From Sisyra terminalis (taxonomy: Eukaryota > Arthropoda > Insecta > Neuroptera > Sisyridae): a stretch of DNA of 64,000 nucleotides. The stretch is taken from NCBI GenBank assembly GCA_958496175.1, contig OY292276.1, forward strand, positions 32,756,449-32,820,448, written 5' to 3'. Shown one piece after another: positions 46,501 to 58,087 of this stretch (positions are counted from its first letter, which is position 1; every line of letters starts with the position of its first letter). The translations under genes were made by a program, and so were the position numbers. The notes below the pieces were generated by a model that saw only the letters and a program-made list of their open reading frames with translations, was not told the DNA's origin and did not search any database.

Positions 46501-49500
46501 ACGTAAGAACTGAATTACAAGGGGGTCAAGACTACTGCAAAAATGTAAAGCGATACAAAGTGGTAAGAAACAATAGCGATGATTAAGTTAGCGTTATATA
46601 AATGGTATAAACAATTTCTATACCCGAGACATTGCCTAACTTAATGATGTTTTGCCTTTGGCCCACCGCCCGATTGTGTGAACTGCCCGCGTGTCACATG
46701 TGGCCCCTGAAACGACGCTCTCTGCTCGCCCGACGCCCATCTCGCCCGCCGAACCATGACACCATCACCTTGTTGTTGCAGTACAAAGCCTCCATTACTG
46801 TCCCTGATTGCCCAGGCCCAGAACGGTAAACCAATATTCACTCACTCTCTCTCTCTCTTTCTCTCAAATAAATATCATCACATTGTCTTAAATTAAATCT
46901 TCATAAATATATAAATTTGTTGATATTTTTTAATATTTAAATATCTACACATGTGTATCCATTATTATTTTCATTTGTTTTTAATTATTATGTAATAATT
47001 CATTCAGCCAGGTACCAAACGTGTTAGATATTTGCCTACATAAGATTGCATGGATATAAAAAGAAAAAAAAATATAGACTGACCAGAACTAAACTTCCAG
47101 TCTTGAACAGGGCAGTACTGTTTTACAAACTAATTGTGTCTGTCTCTTTTTTGCTTGAATTAGAACTAGTGTCCGACCGAACTTTCGGTTTCGGCCGAAA
47201 ATTAAGTTTTGGCTGTCGTCAAGCCGAAACTATGGTCGAAACCAAAACTGAATTCGTAAGATAAAAATGTTAAAATTTTTTTGTTTTTCCCTTATTATTT
47301 GATTCTTCTATTATGAATACTGATAACTGTCAGTTCATTAATATTTTATTTAATTTTTTTTTCAGTTCGAAAGAAAACTGATCAAAGTTTAGAAGAAATT
47401 ATTTTGTTTTTAAGATATAAGAAAGAATACTTTCTATTTTGTGTACCTAAACATGTTAGGTAAAAATTAATTTTGTTTTGTAACTTTTCTTATTATTTTA
47501 TGTTTTTCGTAGCTAATATTAAAAATAAATATTAGATGCATTTCTTTCAAAACAACCCCTTATTTCAGCATAAATAATTTATTTGAAATAAGAAGTGATA
47601 ATAATATGTTATAATTAATAAGTTTTTTATCTTGGGATTTGGACTTTATAAATGAATATGTCAAATTATAAAAATTGCAACGTTTCGCAGACTTTATTTC
47701 TGCTTCTTCAGGCAAAATTTAAAGTTAACATATAAAGCAAGACAGCATGTTATTCAGCTGTACTCTTCCTTGTAAATGTATTGATGTTTTAAAAAACTTT
47801 CTTGAAATGTTTTCAAATATATAAAATATGTTAGCTTTATATGTTATATGTTAACTTTAAATTTTGTCTGAAGAAGCAGAAATAAAGTCTGCGAAACGTT
47901 ACAGTTTTTATAATTTGACATATTCATTTATAAAGTCCAAATCCCAAGATAAAAAACTTATTAATTATTAAATCAATGGACGACTAATGACTGACTAATA
48001 ATAATTAACTTTTTTCTACGAAAACATGACCTTTAATGGAAGTTTCGGTCAAAACTGAGACTGATGCTGAAATTGGGTTTCGGTCGGACACTAATTAGAA
48101 CTAAATAAATGTTAAATCCAATGAAAATTGAACATCAACATTGGTCTAAATTCTAAAAATAAGATACAACAAAATACCAATGCAACCTATGTATGAGTCT
48201 AATTAATTTTAGTTTTTTTGTTGCAACTAGGGTCTAAACGAAGGTCAAATTTTGGCAGAAATTGAAGTCGATTGTTTGGTCTTAACTATAGACTTCGACC
48301 GAAGTGAAATATTTCTTCATTTTTTTACTCAAATTCCAGAAAAAAAATCTCCATTCGTAACCTAAAGGCACGAAATATAAATGACAGAAGAACGAACGCT
48401 TCATTGCAATGTCGTCCATGAAATTAGGACACAATGCAGAGAGCTCTACTGTCAATAGTATTTTTAAGACAATAATATAAAAGAAGATATTCAAATCCTT
48501 CAATGTACGATGAGAAATCACGATGTGGCGCCGCCACGAGTGTGTCTAGTGTACTAACTAACCGAAGCGATGTTGTTTTAGGCTAACTGTCAAAGTTATA
48601 TACTCCAGGCACACTTATGGCGGCGCCACATCTTCATACATTTCCCATCATGTATTGTAGGGTTGGAATACCTTCTTTTATATAATCTTAATATTTTTGA
48701 CAATTTTAATTGCTCTTGGCTTAAGTTTGAATAAATAACAATGGCAATAAGCGAACTACCAATAAACATTTAGTAAATGTCAAGTTTCATAGCGATAATG
48801 CGTTGCTAGTGATCGAAGAAATTACTAACCCTATGCCTAAGTTTGAGATTACGAGACCTAACAAATTGCCTATCTCCTTCGTTCTCTTGATATCTATTCT
48901 CCGCGCAAAAAGGTTTCAACCTAAAAAATCACTTTAACATCAAATATATCCCTATTTACTATTTCTGAAACATTAAACTACGGCTTCGACTCACTTTTGG
49001 TCAAAACCAAATTTTCGGTAAGACTCTAGTTGTAACTTCATTTTAATTTTATCGTATTTAGATCAATAATGGTGTCTATTCTACACATATCATAAACAGC
49101 CTAAAAGTACTATCTGTTGTGCTAGAGAAATTCCAGCTTGGAATGTGACGCATTTCAGAATGTTCAGGGAGCACCTTGCCTCTTGCGCCTAAAACTATGG
49201 ACAAACAACGGCTATCTAATAGCAATCCAAACTAATTTGTCCATCTAAATGTTGCATTTGTACTTTATATGATGTGACGACATGTTAATTTGGAATCTAG
49301 AATCGACAGCATTTGCTGTCGAGAAGCGAATGTACAATTTTACACTACCTACACCATACTAAACTCATCAGTAACTTGTCATTAATTTTGTAAGGGTAAT
49401 TAAATTGCCAAATTAGTGTGAATCAATGATTAAAAATGCTTATACCAAGTAGAATCCACTGAGATATATAACTAGAGTGAATCTAGTCATAACCATAAGT

Positions 49501-52500
49501 CTTACCTTCTTTTTGAATCAGCGCTCTCTCGTGGTCGCCGTTAGAACTATTCCACTCTGCATATACTAACTTAGAGAAGAGAAAATATATTTTGTTACAA
49601 TAAGCTATGGGGGGGGGTACGTGAACTCAGCAAATTGAAGGAAAATGACAATTTAAATTAAACATCAGATTTATGAAGCATGCTTACTTTAGTAATATAT
49701 ATCTCAGTGGTGGCATTTATACCACCCAAATCATTTTAATGACATAAAATGAATGTTGATAATATTGTTGAATGTTGACAATCACCGATTATCATGACAC
49801 TAACTTTGTTGGTAAACAATTGTGCGTTTATCAAGGGGTCAACCACTCTTTAGATGGAGTTAAAATTAAGGATGTGAATTTGTGTCGAAATAAAAACCCT
49901 TGAGAATTTCTCAAACCCTCGAGCACTACTTTTTCCCCGATGAGTGCTGATCATAAAACAAAAAAGTTTCTTTGAAAAAAGCTAATTTTTGCAACCGTTT
50001 TTCCGATACGACGCTGAAACTGCCGAGAAGCGTTTGTATAAATAACCGTTTTGAAAAGAATTTTTTGTGATTTTTCGAGAACTGTGGTGGTGGAAAAGCT
50101 CGAGAATGCTGAAATGTTTTTGGGTGTATTTGATAAGCGGCACAGGCTAATCCACGTCTTAATTTTCAACTCGTGTGAGGCGAATGCCATGCTGTTAGAT
50201 ATTTTGAGTCATATATTTTTTGGTAAAATTTAATTTGTAACTAGCTTGTGTTAGGATCCCTCAATAGTTATTGATACTTGTACAAATAAGTAACTTTTAA
50301 AAACAGTTTTTCGTACTTACGAAATGTTGGTGTTTGTCGACATTCACCGATGATTGTCAACACTCGATAAAATGAGACATTCACAGTAGTATTAAACATT
50401 TTCGACATATATTCATTTCTAAAATAATGCTGTCCTTTATTCATGCAACTTTATTAGTTCATATATATTAAGACTTGATTGGTTTCATCTGATAACTATA
50501 GTCTACAACACTGTATACAAATGGTCAACTTAAGTTAAGACATAACTTAAATTACACTCATATGTAGTAAACCATTATAAAAAATTGCCGAAAAAGAGGA
50601 TATCACAGCTACTCACAGAAAATTGTATTTTTCATGTTTTTCACTCTTAAAAATTTTATAGCTGCATTTTTATTGTGTGCAACTTGTTAATGTTAAACAC
50701 CATAAAACAACTTGTGCTTTAAAAACGTATATTTCAATTTAAACAAGTTATTTATAATTCACAAGTATTAGCTCAAAAAAAAGGTTAATCAAGAAACTAT
50801 TTTCCAATATCAGATGTACATTTTTCACTATATATTGGCTGGAGATGAATTTTTCTATTAAACCAAATGACGAAAATGTGTAATTTGAGCTAATATTTAA
50901 GTAAACGTAAGAACCTCAGTGCAATCGTACATTAAAAATAGCTGCGACAATACACAAATAAGAAATCCGACAATCCTTGAAAAATAGGGTGATGGCATGC
51001 TATAATTGTTTTCTTTACAGCTTTTAGCTTGCCTAGCTGTTTAACTATTCCTTTTTTGTCCCAATTAACCTGCTTCGAGGAGTGCCAATGATTATAATAG
51101 CACTTTTTTTCTTGAAATCGTCACAAAATGGTCGAAAATATTTTATTTTTGTTTCAATGGTGTTCTCGAAATGTCCTCAAAGTTTTATCCTTTTTGCAAT
51201 ACACTTTTCCCTAATGGTTTCATTTAGAATCAAACTACCCTCTTATTTTTTCAAGTTCGCCCAATAACAGCTATGGAGTCGTCTAGAATCTATATCATTT
51301 TTTTTATTTCCATAAAGTGTTGAAAAGCGCTGATATATGTGAAATGAAGCGAATTTCTTGAAACCCTTTTACCCACATCCCTTATATGATTTCCAATTTT
51401 AAGGGTTTATTGTTGAATCCCTTTAATCCTTGTGAAGAATATTTCAGCCAAAACCAATACGTTACTCAAGTTTAAACTATATATTTAATAGTAACATCTT
51501 TATTGTAGCATAAAACATAGTTTTACAACAAAGCTAAGCCAACAAATAATTTTTCCAACAGAATTCTATTCGTTTTAATTAAAGATATTTCACTTTTCTA
51601 TAATAAAGAAAATTTAAACTTGATTAACGTATGGAAGCATCAATTTAATTTTACTTATAAATGATTCTGTTTTCAGTATGTTGTCCTTATCATCGGATTT
51701 GGATACAATCTGCAATGTGGTTAACGATGTTGTGCCCAATTTAGAAGAGGTATTTTTTTATTTTTGTATAAAATAGTTGTACGACAAAACAGAACATGTA
51801 ATGTTTTTATTAACTTAATATCGTAGCACTTGTTTTTTTTTTTAATTTTTCAAAGTATACGACATGTTTACGTTAGCTTATATTTGTGTTCTGTTTTTTC
51901 TTGTCAATTATAAAAGTTATGCAAAATATGCATTATATGTTGTGCTTGTATCAATTATAGAATGGAGCTCGCGTTAATGGGGATGAACTTGACTTAAGAA
52001 TGATGGTTCACCAAAGTCAAGCTGGTTGCGTAATTGGAAAAGGTGGATACAAGATAAAAGAACTTCGAGATGTGAGTGATTGTTATTATTATTATTAATC
52101 TTATCAGGAACGAAGATAGGCATATTTTCACTTTTTTTTTTTGTTTTTAGAAAACCGGAGCTCGAATTAAAATCTTCTCCAATTGTGCTCCTCAAAGCAG
52201 TGATCGCATAATTCAGATTGTTGGTCAGCCGGCCAAATGTATTGATTCCATTCGTGAAATCGTTACTCTTATTAAGACAGTATGTTCTCTTTATTGTATT
52301 ATGCGCATACTTGAGCGCAGCAGACGTATCAGATATTTTTTTAACTGAACATATAGTTGCTGGATATTTTTTATCTATCTTAGTTACAATTATTTGAATA
52401 AAAATACGTCCGCTGCTCACAAATGTGTTTGTCTATAATTTTTTTCTAATATTTTTTTTTTTAATTTCAGAATCCTATTAAAGGGCCTGTAAATCCCTAC

Positions 52501-55500
52501 GACCCACATAACTACGATGAGTTTTATGCTGAAGTATACGGTGGTTATGGTGGTCGGAGCGGTGATCGTCGCGGTGGTCCTGATGGTATGCAAGATAGAC
52601 GTGGAGGTGGCGGTGGCGGCGGTCGCATGGACCGTGGTGGCGGTGGCAGATTTGGTGGTAATCAAAGAGGAGGACCTCGTGGAGGACCACCAATGGGGGG
52701 ACCACCACCACGTAACTTTGGCGGTCCACCACGTGGAAATGTGAATTTCAACAGAAACGATCCATGGAGTGGACCAATGAATGGAAACATGATGAATCAA
52801 CCACCACCAAATATGATGGGATCTGGACCCATGGGTGGTGGTCCAGGCCCAATGGGAAATGGTCCCATGGGAGGCGGCCCAGGACCTATGGGTGGCATGG
52901 GTGGTAACGGTCCTATGCCTGGCAATAATATGGGAGGTGGAAATTTGGGTGGAGGCCCTCCAGGAAAAACTTCTACTCAAGTTACTATCCCAAAAGATGT
53001 AAGTTAACAGTTTATTAATATTTTTTAATGAAACAATTGACAAATTTTCGTAAAAATCATTAACTTTTTTTCGATTAATTTAACAGTTTAAAACGCCTAA
53101 AATAGATAATATAGATAATTGTAAAGATATTGCAAATAATATAATCGGGAAAATAATTGTTATTTAATTTACAAAAGGGCTCCGCCGTATGTTTTCTTCA
53201 CTTGCTAAACCGAAACTTACCAAGTAAAGTTAGGTTGTGACAGTTTAAAAAAACCGCAGCAACACCAATCGATGATCAGCGTAGCCGTACAGTAGGCTAA
53301 GTCTGTTTCTCCACTTGCTGCGGTCAACATAGCCCCGGTACATGACAAAAATCTTTTCCGTGTATTAGAAAATAAAAACATAAATTATAGAACCTAAAAT
53401 ATCTTTCTTGAAAATTTGTTACTTACTACTTCTGTGTATTGCAATTCAATTACTTTTCAATAACTTTTGATATTAAGAAAAAAGTTCTCTACTAAAGAAG
53501 TACGAGAAAGAAGAATGACCCATAAAACGTAAACGATTCGAGATTTTTTGTTGAAATAAGCATTTTTATACTTTTTATGGAAATACGTGGGGAGTACCTT
53601 TGGTGAATAAGAATAGGTTCACTCTATAAGACAAAGAACTAAATGGAACAAAAATGATTATCTTTGTTTCTAAATATTTCCGTAGTTTATCTTTATATCA
53701 TACAATTGAGGCATCATTTTGTATACAAACTCTGTATATTCAGTCATACATTAATGACATATCTGTATGTATATTCATATTTGTAATAAGTAGTTGGATG
53801 ATTCTCATCAATTCCGAAATTATGTAGAGAACAAATTATAAAAAATATTTTTAAAAATTGTTTTTTGTCAATTTTGTAGTATTTGTTTAACTAGATTTTA
53901 CCAATATAGTGATCCTTAGGATAAACTTATTTTAAACGAATTATAAAGATGACTTATAATTTTGATAGTGAGGAAACGGTTTTATATACACTATACCGTC
54001 ATTCAATCGTGTCTGTTATTGTTTAATAGTGAGCAAAAAGTTTGATCCCTAGCAGATTGTTGTTACGTTAATATAATACTCCTCTGTAAATTATTTGTTG
54101 TCTTGCCCCGTTAAAATGAACTACTTGCATCTTTGCATTGTACTTACAACAATAATTTTCACTAAAGTTAATATGAATGGTGTTCTTTAAATAGGAAAGA
54201 ACGGTGAATTTAAGGAGTAAATATACGCAAAGAAATAAAAAAGTCAACTTCGATTTGTTTAAAAGCCATTACCACATAATCGACATTCCCTCGTTTCAAT
54301 TTTAAATGTGGAAATGCCGAAAGGAAGTATAGCCTAAAAAATTGCATTTACTTTTGTTACCTCTGATTTCTTTTGTAAGTTAACTGCCTTTTACAACCTA
54401 CTTTACTGTGCAATTATTATTAAGATATAGTAATACCTCTATACCTATATAGTTACCTCTATTTTTCTTCAATGTGAGGGAATGACGACTGAAAACGTAA
54501 TCATGAAATAACCTTCATATTTTTATTTTGCGACACTGATACTCTAACACGTATAAGATGCGTTTAATATATAAAATAATAGATAGTATTGCCAACAATC
54601 AAAAATCGATGAAAGCCTTCATGAATGATTACAGATGGTTCTTCTATCGACTGTTAGTAAAGATATAAGGGAATAATTTTATTTTATGGAACACATATAA
54701 AAATATATTTGAAAACTTGTTCATTACTTTTCATTCCAAACTCAAAAGATTTTTGAACATCTATTGTGTTTTTGATCGATTAATCAAATTTTCAAAAACT
54801 TTTTTTGAAAAATTTCTTATTTAATCTCAATTTAGGACATAGTGAGGGAAAAATTTTCAGGGTACTTTTTATTTATTATTCTATAGAGATATTCATATGG
54901 TTTCTAAAATTATAACCAACAGCACTAGCCCCAGTGATGTTCTTTTCAAGGAAAAAAATACCATTATAGGTCGCTTCTAGATGTTTGTAAAAATTAATTT
55001 ATTAAAAATTATTCAAATCAATCATGAAAACCAACTGTTAAACAATCAAATTCGTTCTCGATTTGTTCTAAATATTTCTGGAGACGCTTGCGGATTGTGT
55101 ATAAAAGACGGCCATCAAAAGTTAGTCATCATTATGATCATTCTGGCCTTACACTCTTTTATTTTGAAACAATCGAAACGATTTCAAAAAGTGATTTACC
55201 AAGGTTTTAGTTAAAGTAAAATTATTAAAAATTGTACTTTGTTTACCTATTATATGACTGACGCCCTTCTTTAGTGGTCAATTTCCATAAAATTTGTGAC
55301 CTAAAATCTCCAACTATTGAAGTAAAAAGACCTCCGTATACAAAATCATGATTCATTTTCCTTGGAGCTCTTATAATTATAACTTAGTAGTTCATAACAT
55401 GTGATCAATAAATAACTATGCTTGTTTTTAGCTTGCTGGAGCCATTATTGGTAAAGGAGGCGGTCGCATTCGAAAGATCAGAGCTGATTCCGGTGCTGGA

Positions 55501-56185
55501 ATTACTATTGATGAGCCTTTGCCTGGTTCTAACGACCGTATTATAACCATTACTGGTCTTCCAAATCAAATACAAATGGCACAGTATTTGCTACAGCAAA
55601 GGTAACTACTCTACAAAACTCTTCTCACCAAGAATGTTTTTAACAACTGCTTTCAAATTTTATAAACTGGATTTTGGACATCAAATAAGAAAACGAAAGA
55701 AAATAGCAGTCAAATGTTAATTCTGCGCGTTTTCTCTTGATGCATGGCATATTTTTCGTGCTTAACATATATTACTACTTCTTTGCATTTTCAGGAATTA
55801 ATATCACATTTTAAGACAAAACACAATCATATGGTTGTGTTCAACGTTTTTTAAACCATAATTCATTTATTTTTCTGGAACCTTTGTGACTACTAATCGC
55901 TTGGCTACTACTAAATTATCAAGGTTGTGTGGAAGACTAGTGATTTTGTTGTTCTGAATTTAAAGTAACAAGGAATCACTAATTTTCCCACAAAGTTGGT
56001 AATTAACGCATTGTTTTTGGTACTGGTTTTTATTGATTTCATCAAATCATACTGAGTGTATATAGTATTAAGTGTATTAATAATTTACATTAATTTTTGT
56101 CCAACTACTGTTAAATATATTTTAATCGTTTTCATTTTTTTTCTTTTTCAGTGTTCATGAAAATAATGGACGGAACAACTACTAA
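43518..56185 (+). CDS. HNRNPK: Heterogeneous nuclear ribonucleoprotein K (Bancal-type), three KH domains
   Basis: Poly(C)-binding protein acting in splicing, transcription and translation control. Coding exons: 43518-43613 (exon from 43480), 43676-43732, 46782-46825, 51677-51749, 51961-52071, 52151-52279, 52471-52998, 55432-55601 and 56152-56185, giving 413 residues; all phases agree. The N-terminus MKREHENEM...KRSRRGDEE holds a basic nuclear-localisation-like patch. KH1 is [18 protein letters not shown] to about residue 90. KH2 is [18 protein letters not shown] to about residue 170. The linker (about 171-340) is rich in RGG and GPMGG repeats and starts [22 protein letters not shown]3 is [19 protein letters not shown] to the end. 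Each KH has an intact GKGG (GXXG) RNA-binding loop. KH1 is split over four exons, one only 44 bases long. Vertebrate hnRNP K is about 464 residues, so the linker differs but the architecture is complete. Confidence 0.95.
45391..46284. mobile_element. 0.9-kb DNA element with inverted ends of about 100 bases
   Basis: Left arm 45391-45495 (CAGATACGCATTTCGATTGT ... GGATCGCTCCGTAATGTGAT) is repeated in inverse orientation at 46185-46284 (GTTACGGAGCGATTC ... AAAATACGTATCTG), with gaps. It encloses a palindromic element. Other single arms of the family lie at about 42460-42545 and 35905-35990. No transposase frame. Confidence 0.7.
45871..46100. mobile_element. Palindromic element, copy 1
   Basis: Left arm with CAATGCATGATGGGAAATGT pairs with right arm CACATTTCCC ... 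CGTCATGCATTG. The GC-rich core has GCCGCCACC opposite GGCGGCGCC. Arms of about 80-100 bases around a small centre. It sits inside the 45391 element. Confidence 0.65.
46841..46865 (+). repeat. (TC)n run
   Basis: Short CT-dinucleotide tract just after the donor of the 44-base hnRNP K exon. A pyrimidine tract here could affect splicing of that small exon. Confidence 0.8.
47167..48093. mobile_element. hAT-like non-autonomous transposon A (perfect 8-bp target duplication)
   Basis: Ends TAGTGTCCGACCGAA and TTCGGTCGGACACTA are exact inverted repeats over 15 bases and are flanked on both sides by ATTAGAAC (47159-47166 and 48094-48101). An 8-bp duplication fits the hAT superfamily. Subterminal TTCGGTTTCGGCCGAAA is also palindromic. 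927 bases, no transposase. It contains a long hairpin (47611-47968). Confidence 0.85.
47611..47968. repeat. Long inverted repeat (hairpin), arms about 130 bases
   Basis: Arm 47611-47738 pairs with 47834-47968 with few mismatches (for example TTAATAAGTTTTTTATCTTG and CAAGATAAAAAACTTATTAA; CTTTATTTCTGCTTCTTCAG and CTGAAGAAGCAGAAATAAAG). The loop is about 95 bases. Transcribed as part of the hnRNP K pre-mRNA it would form long double-stranded RNA. Confidence 0.8.
48228..49028. mobile_element. hAT-like non-autonomous transposon B (8-bp duplication, one mismatch)
   Basis: Ends TAGGGTCTAAACGAA and TTCGGTAAGACTCTA are diverged versions of element A's ends. Flanks are GTTGCAAC (48220-48227) and GTTGTAAC (49029-49036). 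801 bases, no transposase, carrying palindromic element copy 2. More decayed than element A, so probably older. Confidence 0.75.
48450..48709. mobile_element. Palindromic element, copy 2
   Basis: GATGTGGCGCCGCCAC on the left pairs with ATGGCGGCGCCACATC on the right; outer arms share GTCAATAGTATTTTTAA with copy 1. Flanking sequence on both sides also resembles copy 1, so the repeating unit is longer, about 400 bases. Nested in the hAT-like element at 48228. Confidence 0.65.
49456..49710. mobile_element. TIR-bounded element (CCACTGAGATATAT ends)
   Basis: CCACTGAGATATATAACTA at the left matches the inverted right end TAGTAATATATATCTCAGTGG with a two-base gap. 255 bases; no target duplication found. 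Confidence 0.5.
49771..50363. mobile_element. TIR-bounded element (TGTTGACAATCACCGAT ends)
   Basis: Left TGTTGACAATCACCGATTAT and right ACCGATGATTGTCAACACTC are inverted. About 590 bases, no credible gene; the short frames inside (49951-50233) are unrecognised. Confidence 0.5.
52999..55431 (+). other. hnRNP K intron before KH3
   Basis: This 2.4-kb intron shows a less AT-rich patch at 53170-53345 (possible repeat remnant, unidentified) and otherwise nothing notable. The 77-codon frame at 54981 has no supporting feature. Confidence 0.45.
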
Positions 56186-56950
56186 AAACATAATTAAGTT
56201 ACTATTGACTAAGTAATTCTACTATTGTATTAAGAACATGTTAAGAATATTTTACTGATAAGTTTAATTTTATCATTTGACTCTTACCATATTTTTTATA
56301 CTTGGTTCATATAACATTTGTAAGCATATATAAAATCTCTTAAGCTTAAATCCCCTCATTCATTTTTTACATTAGTCTTTTATTTTATTTTTATTTGTAT
56401 ACATTTATTTACATTCCGGGCATTATACATACAAATCAACATTATTTTATATTATGCTCATTCTTTTAAAAAAGATTTATGATCAGTTTTGTTTCGATGA
56501 TGCTAAAATGACAGTAGAAATTCATTATTTTTTTAATACTTATATTAAATATTCTTCTTTACATCAAGTGTTAATTGTAAAGTCAGTATTCTTTAAATTC
56601 GCAATGTAGATTTTTTTGATATTTGATAATAAAATTAGAAACATAAGAAACATTTCAATATGAAAATTTTGCATTTAAAAATACAAATAAAATAATTTCA
56701 TTGCAATTCTGTAATATTTGGTTGATATATTACTTCAAGAAAAAAGTTTCAATTGTATTCGTACTTATCTTTTATTTCTATTTTAGACATAATTTTTAAA
56801 ACCAACAGTACAAAAAAATTATTGGTGTCTTTCGCATAAAATCAGTTAATTTAATTATTTTTTTTTTTTGCGTTAAATATAAAAATCAACCAAATATTTT
56901 AGTTATATTTTATATAGATTTTATCTAAGTAATAAGAGTCGATGTATTTC

Positions 56951-56956
56951 AATAAA
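56951..56956 (+). promoter_or_regulatory. HNRNPK: Candidate distal poly(A) signal of hnRNP K
   Basis: AATAAA 766 bases after the stop. A proximal alternative, AATAAAATT, is near 56629. Two signals would give two 3' UTR lengths; transcript ends are needed to choose. Confidence 0.35.
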
Positions 56957-57616
56957 AAAAAGTAATAATTTTATTTTGAATTGTTTTTATTTTTAAAAAT
57001 CCAATATTAAATATTAACGATATTTACAGAAAATCACAGAGTGGGTAACAATTTATATAAAAATTCGATCGAATATAAAAATATATTAATACATTTACAT
57101 TTTAAAATAGCGATATAGCTTACATTTGAAAATTTCAAAGATATAGTTTGAATCAATACAATATATCAGATAGAACAACTCCGGAAATTATGAGTCCAAA
57201 ACTAGCCTTAATATTGCTAAGAAATGATAGTTTTAACATATTTTATATTAATTTAAATAAAATAATTCGCTGAAGCCATTTGCCTCAAATGACCTTGCAA
57301 AACCAACACATATCTCACTATATAGTATGTGATGTTGTACACCATGAAAATCAAAATATACATTTTGAGGAGGTAAGTTAATTTTGAATTTTTTACTGAA
57401 AAATGATAAAATTCAGAGTTACGCAGAGAAGGCGTTGAGATTTTTCCAAAAAATCCTTTGAAATTTTGGTTAAATGAACGAAGTATAGATATCGTGTATA
57501 TACCAAAAGTACTGAGTTGTTTTTCTTGGTACAATTTTTCATTATTACTTTAAACTGCAGCGTTATTCCATTAGTATAGTACATATTAAAAATAGGTACA
57601 AGTACCTCTTATACAA

Positions 57617-57785
57617 ATCACTAGCTGACAACGTCTTATTCTCTAGTTTGTATTTAATTTAATTTGCGAATAAATCGGCTTTAATAAAAATTTAACGACA
57701 AGAGATAAAAATTAAACGCTACCAGAATTGAATTGAAAACACAATACAGAATGAGACGTTGCCAAGTAGTCACTTATAAATTTTA
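57617..57785. mobile_element. GGCTCA MITE, decayed copy
   Basis: CTGACAACGTCTTATTCT on the left and GAGACGTTGCCAAGTAG on the right keep the family's inner arms; the outer ends are lost. Confidence 0.4.
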
Positions 57786-57872
57786 CCCGTACCAAAAATA
57801 TGTTTTGTAATTAAAATAAATCAAATGGAAAGTATCAAAAGAACTTATATCCCAAAAAAATTTTTTTTCTTT

Positions 57873-58087
57873 AGCTCATGGTCTTTTTAGAGATCTGGCA
57901 ACGTTGCATTTTCCACTTTGTTTTAAATTTAATTTGCGATTTTTTAAATAATTCAATTCTAATATCGTATAATTTGCTCTTTTGCTGGTAAATTTTAATT
58001 TCGACCCAATCTATCCGCGAATAAAATTAAAAACAAATTAGAAAATGCAACGTTGTCAGATATTGAAGTCTAAAAAGAACGTGAACC
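57873..58087. mobile_element. GGCTCA MITE, copy 5
   Basis: AGCTCATGGTCTTTTTAG left and GAACGTGAACC right, with arms ATCTGGCAACGTTGCATTTT and AAAATGCAACGTTGTCAGAT pairing over about 20 bases. Confidence 0.65.

Larger units (their letters stand above)
43733..46781 (+). other. hnRNP K intron splitting KH1
   Basis: AT-rich for the first 1.6 kb. An 0.9-kb inverted-repeat element (45391-46284) follows, with a palindromic element inside it. A sharply GC-rich patch (about 46640-46781) runs right up to the acceptor of the 44-base exon. Confidence 0.55.
46826..51676 (+). other. hnRNP K intron with stacked DNA transposons
   Basis: This 4.85-kb intron begins with a (TC)n run. It carries two hAT-like elements (47167-48093 and 48228-49028), each with another inverted-repeat sequence inside it, then two further TIR-bounded segments (49456-49710 and 49771-50363). 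The frames at 47046, 48282, 49951 and 50051 lie in or across these and are not genes. Confidence 0.6.

Noticed and set aside
46641..46841. 66-codon frame on the - strand
   Set aside because: GC-rich patch keeps several frames open by chance; the + strand holds the real exon.
51974..52420. 148-codon frame on the - strand
   Set aside because: It is the antisense of the two KH2 exons and the short introns beside them, which carry a consistent sense frame with splice sites.
52417..53043. 208-codon frame on the - strand
   Set aside because: It is the antisense shadow of the Gly-rich RGG/GPMGG exon of hnRNP K; its His/Ser/Thr/Trp-rich content is an artefact of reading GGN repeats backwards.
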